From Actinomycetota bacterium (GTDB taxonomy: Bacteria; Actinomycetota; Actinomycetes; JACCUZ01), in NCBI GenBank assembly GCA_030841195.1, contig JAVEDA010000044.1, positions 1 to 8,023 of the forward strand: a stretch of DNA of 8,023 nucleotides, written 5' to 3'. Positions 6,020 to 8,023 of the stretch are shown piece by piece. The position numbers and the translations under genes were made by a program. Under the pieces are notes generated by a model, which did not search any database, was not told the DNA's origin, and saw nothing but the letters and a program-made list of their open reading frames with translations. How positions within the stretch are numbered: the stretch's first letter is position 1; every line of letters starts with the position of its first letter.

Positions 6020-8023
6020 TCAGAGCAGGGCCAGCTGGGCCGGTGCCGGCGCTGGCGGCGGAGCGACCGGCGTACGGGCTGCGTGGTCGTGGCCGGTGCG
6101 CCACCTGCCTGCCCGCTCGCGGCCGACGCCGTGCACCTTGGCAAACCGGCGGACGGTCTCGCTGATCCGGTCCTGGTAGGCCTTCGGTGCGTAGGTCCGG
6201 GTGCCGTAGAGCTGGGCATAGCGGGGGAGCAGGTCCGGTCGCTCCCGCCGGAGCCAGGCTTGCCACCACTCCCGCGCGCCGGGCCGCAGGTGCAGCACGA
6301 TCGGTGACACGTGGGTCGCGCCGCTGGCCGCGATCGCCGCCACCGTCTCCTCGAGCTGCTCGTCGGAGTCGGTGAGGAACGGCAGGACCGGCGCCATCAG
6401 GACGCCGGTGGGAATGCCTGCGTCGGTGAGCCGGCGCACGACCTCCAGCCGGCGGGCCGGCGGCGGCGCGCCCGGCTCGACCAGGTGCCGGATGTCCCGG
6501 TCGACCGAGCCGATGGACAGCGCCGCAGACACGTCGGTGACCTCCGCCGCGGCGACCAGCAGGTCGAGGTCGCGCAGGATCAGCGCGCCCTTGGTCAGGA
6601 TCGAGAACGGGTTGGCCGCCTCGGCCAGGGCCGCGATCACCTCGCGCATCAGCCGGTAGCGGCCCTCGACCCGCTGGTAGCAGTCGACGTTGGTGCCCAT
6701 CGCCACGTGCTCGCCAGCCCACGACGGCCGATGCAGTTCGCGCCGCAGCACCTCGCCGACGTTGGTCTTCACCACGACCTGCGAGTCGAAATCCGCGCCG
6801 CTGTCGAGATCGAGGTACTCGTGCGTCTTGCGCGCGAAGCAGTTGTGGCTGATCACCCCGTTGGCGATGAAGTCCCCGGTGCCGGTGGTGATGTCGAACA
6901 TGGGAATCTCAAGTCCGAGATCCTCGATCGCGACGACGTCCAGCGGGGTGCGGCACTTCACGCTGAACCCGACCAGGTCGCGCTTGCGGGTGATGGCGGG
7001 ATCGACCATCTGGAGAAACCGCATCCGCTGGGTCAGACCGCCGGTGACGCGAACGTTGCGGAGCCCGTTCGGCACCTTGGTCTTCTCTATGACATGGGGA
7101 ACTCCGAGAGCCGTCATGGCCTGCGACGTCTGCTGGATGATCTCGTCGTCGGTGTTCGGGATCCGAAGCACTCCTTGGGAGTGCGACCCCTCGGCGTCGA
7201 AGATGCCCGCGAGGAATCCTCGTCGCCAGCTGTCGGACGCCTCCTCCGGCCAGGCGATGTGAGCAGTGATCGCGGCGTGCGCGTCGCCGCGGCTCATCCG
7301 GATCGCCGTCACGGCGGCGTGCTTCTCGGTCGCCTCGCTGAACCGAAACGTCGTTGTCTGGACCCCGAGCTCAGCGAGATAGCTACGGCTGCGGTCCAGC
7401 GCTTCGGCGTCGACGAGGGCCAGCCGGAACCGGTGCACCCGACGGACGCGGCTCCCGGGCCCTGAGTACTCGTAGACGCCCAGTGACCCGTCGCCGCGGA
7501 TCATCCCAGTGAGGTATCCCCGTCGGTAGTCCGCGTCGACCTTCGGCGGGTCGCTCATGGCGCCGAAGCCGAGCAGGGAGTTGCCCGTCGTGAGGTATGG
7601 ACGGCGCCCAGCTCCCTGCATCGTGCCGGTGACGTACTTCCAGCCGCGCTCGGAGAGGAATCGGTGATCCCCGCTGGCCACGATGCGGGTCCCGTCCGCG
7701 AGAGTGATCCGAAATGCTCGCTTCGCTGTCTGCCAGTGGGCGGACACGGTGGTGACGACGTATTGCCGTGTGAGGCCGACCCGGCGGGTCCCGTAGATCT
7801 CGTCGCCGGCCTTCACCTCGGCCAACGGCTTGGGCCGGCCGTCGGCCATCAGGATCGGAGTGTCGCCGGCCAGGCAGTAGACGCAAGCCATCGAACAGCC
7901 GCGATACGGGTTGACCGTCCAGCGGAACGGCATCCGCGAAGCGTCGGGCACCTTGTTCAGCGCCGACCGGCAGGTGACCTCGTGGAAGGTCATCCCGGCG
8001 AACTCCGGCGTGTCGAAGGTCCG
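6020..8023 (-). CDS. Intein-containing Rv2578c-family radical SAM protein, N-terminus beyond window
   Basis: The frame enters from the right edge and ends at a TGA at 6022-6020. The ATG at 7993 is probably internal: the ten codons before it (RTFDTPEFAG) continue the family's conserved N-terminus, so the true start lies outside. Counting from that Met, NPYRGCSMACVYC (28-40) begins the radical SAM site, an intein occupies 40-384, and the extein resumes with CFARKTHEYLDLDSGADFDS (385-404). Splicing gives CSMACVYC followed by FAR, the CxxxCxxC motif that binds a [4Fe-4S] cluster and S-adenosylmethionine. Downstream GTNVDCYQ (433-440) and SILTKG (464-469) are typical of the SplB/COG1533-like group to which Rv2578c belongs. 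The C-terminal tail is Pro/Ala-rich. Radical SAM enzymes start radical chemistry from SAM cleavage; the substrate of this family is unknown. Without the intein the visible part is 312 residues from Met7993, near the length I recall for the mycobacterial homologue, about 340. Confidence 0.93.
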   Translation of the reverse strand, partial: RTFDTPEFAGMTFHEVTCRSALNKVPDASRMPFRWTVNPYRGCSMACVYCLAGDTPILMADGRPKPLAEVKAGDEIYGTRRVGLTRQYVVTTVSAHWQTAKRAFRITLADGTRIVASGDHRFLSERGWKYVTGTMQGAGRRPYLTTGNSLLGFGAMSDPPKVDADYRRGYLTGMIRGDGSLGVYEYSGPGSRVRRVHRFRLALVDAEALDRSRSYLAELGVQTTTFRFSEATEKHAAVTAIRMSRGDAHAAITAHIAWPEEASDSWRRGFLAGIFDAEGSHSQGVLRIPNTDDEIIQQTSQAMTALGVPHVIEKTKVPNGLRNVRVTGGLTQRMRFLQMVDPAITRKRDLVGFSVKCRTPLDVVAIEDLGLEIPMFDITTGTGDFIANGVISHNCFARKTHEYLDLDSGADFDSQVVVKTNVGEVLRRELHRPSWAGEHVAMGTNVDCYQRVEGRYRLMREVIAALAEAANPFSILTKGALILRDLDLLVAAAEVTDVSAALSIGSVDRDIRHLVEPGAPPPARRLEVVRRLTDAGIPTGVLMAPVLPFLTDSDEQLEETVAAIAASGATHVSPIVLHLRPGAREWWQAWLRRERPDLLPRYAQLYGTRTYAPKAYQDRISETVRRFAKVHGVGRERAGRWRTGHDHAARTPVAPPPAPAPAQLALL
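6842..7876 (-). mobile_element. Intein with LAGLIDADG homing endonuclease
   Basis: The 345-residue intein runs from Cys40 to Asn384 of the host frame (numbering from the Met at 7993). Its N-terminal splicing block starts CLAGDTPILMADG. The second block contains VASGDHRF, with SGDH in place of the usual TxxH. The C-terminal blocks read MFDITTGTGDFIANG and VISHN, followed by Cys385 as the +1 nucleophile. All splicing residues (Cys1, block-B His, penultimate His, terminal Asn, Cys+1) are present, so protein splicing should work. Between them are two LAGLIDADG motifs, LTGMIRGDG (161-169; DNA 7487-7513) and LAGIFDAEG (261-269; DNA 7187-7213). Each retains an acidic metal ligand (Asp168, Glu268), so the homing endonuclease may be active. 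The central part uses codons rare in the neighbouring genes (CGA, GGA, TAT, ATA, TTT), a sign of later arrival by transfer. Confidence 0.95.

Noticed and set aside
6015..6030. CCCTG-N6-CAGGG inverted repeat around the radical SAM stop codon
   Set aside because: The stem is only five base pairs, overlaps coding sequence and has no T-tract, so it is too weak to call a terminator.
6311..7465. 384-codon plus-strand open frame opposite the radical SAM protein and intein
   Set aside because: It is antisense to conserved radical SAM and intein motifs and has shadow-type composition.
1..8023. CRISPR arrays, tRNA or rRNA genes, insertion sequences, prophage attachment sites
   Set aside because: I saw no spaced direct repeats, cloverleaf sequences, transposase motifs or terminal repeats anywhere in the window. 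The intein is the only mobile element I can support.

Overview
The window comes from a high-GC Gram-positive bacterium (Actinomycetota). By eye it is about 70% G+C, third codon positions are almost all G or C in the genes, GTG starts are common, and several starts look leaderless with TAGGNT-type -10 boxes directly upstream. The gene set (Rv2578c-type radical SAM protein, HipA-family kinase plus DUF3037 partner, DUF4328 membrane protein) fits actinobacteria. A Nocardioidaceae-like host is a guess, not shown by the sequence.

Layout from left to right. (1) 1-973, minus strand: an ATP-grasp ligase-like protein whose C-terminus lies off the left edge, with a good promoter and Shine-Dalgarno site. 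(2) 1051-3218, plus strand: a CorA-like ion transporter, then a HipA-family kinase overlapping a DUF3037 protein by 4 bases. (3) 3237-5780, minus strand: a probable operon of two alpha/beta-hydrolase esterases overlapping by 4 bases, followed 40 bases later by a five-helix DUF4328 membrane protein. It converges on the plus-strand genes with an 18-base gap. (4) 5781-6019: a mostly non-genic stretch holding the esterase promoter and an unexplained in-frame open segment behind the next gene's stop codon. (5) 6019/6020-8023, minus strand: a radical SAM protein of the Rv2578c family, interrupted by a 345-residue intein with a LAGLIDADG homing endonuclease. Its N-terminus lies off the right edge.

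The most striking element is the intein. It sits immediately before the third cysteine of the CxxxCxxC motif that binds the radical SAM [4Fe-4S] cluster, so excision is needed to build the mature active site. The intein's own catalytic Cys1 occupies that third position in the unspliced precursor, which suggests cluster or metal binding might control splicing.

The ATP-grasp protein and the two esterases share a strand and look like parts of one small-molecule or peptide ligase/hydrolase pathway, here split by the transporter and kinase genes. That functional link is inferred. The HipA-like kinase/DUF3037 pair is a second compact two-gene unit of unknown role.
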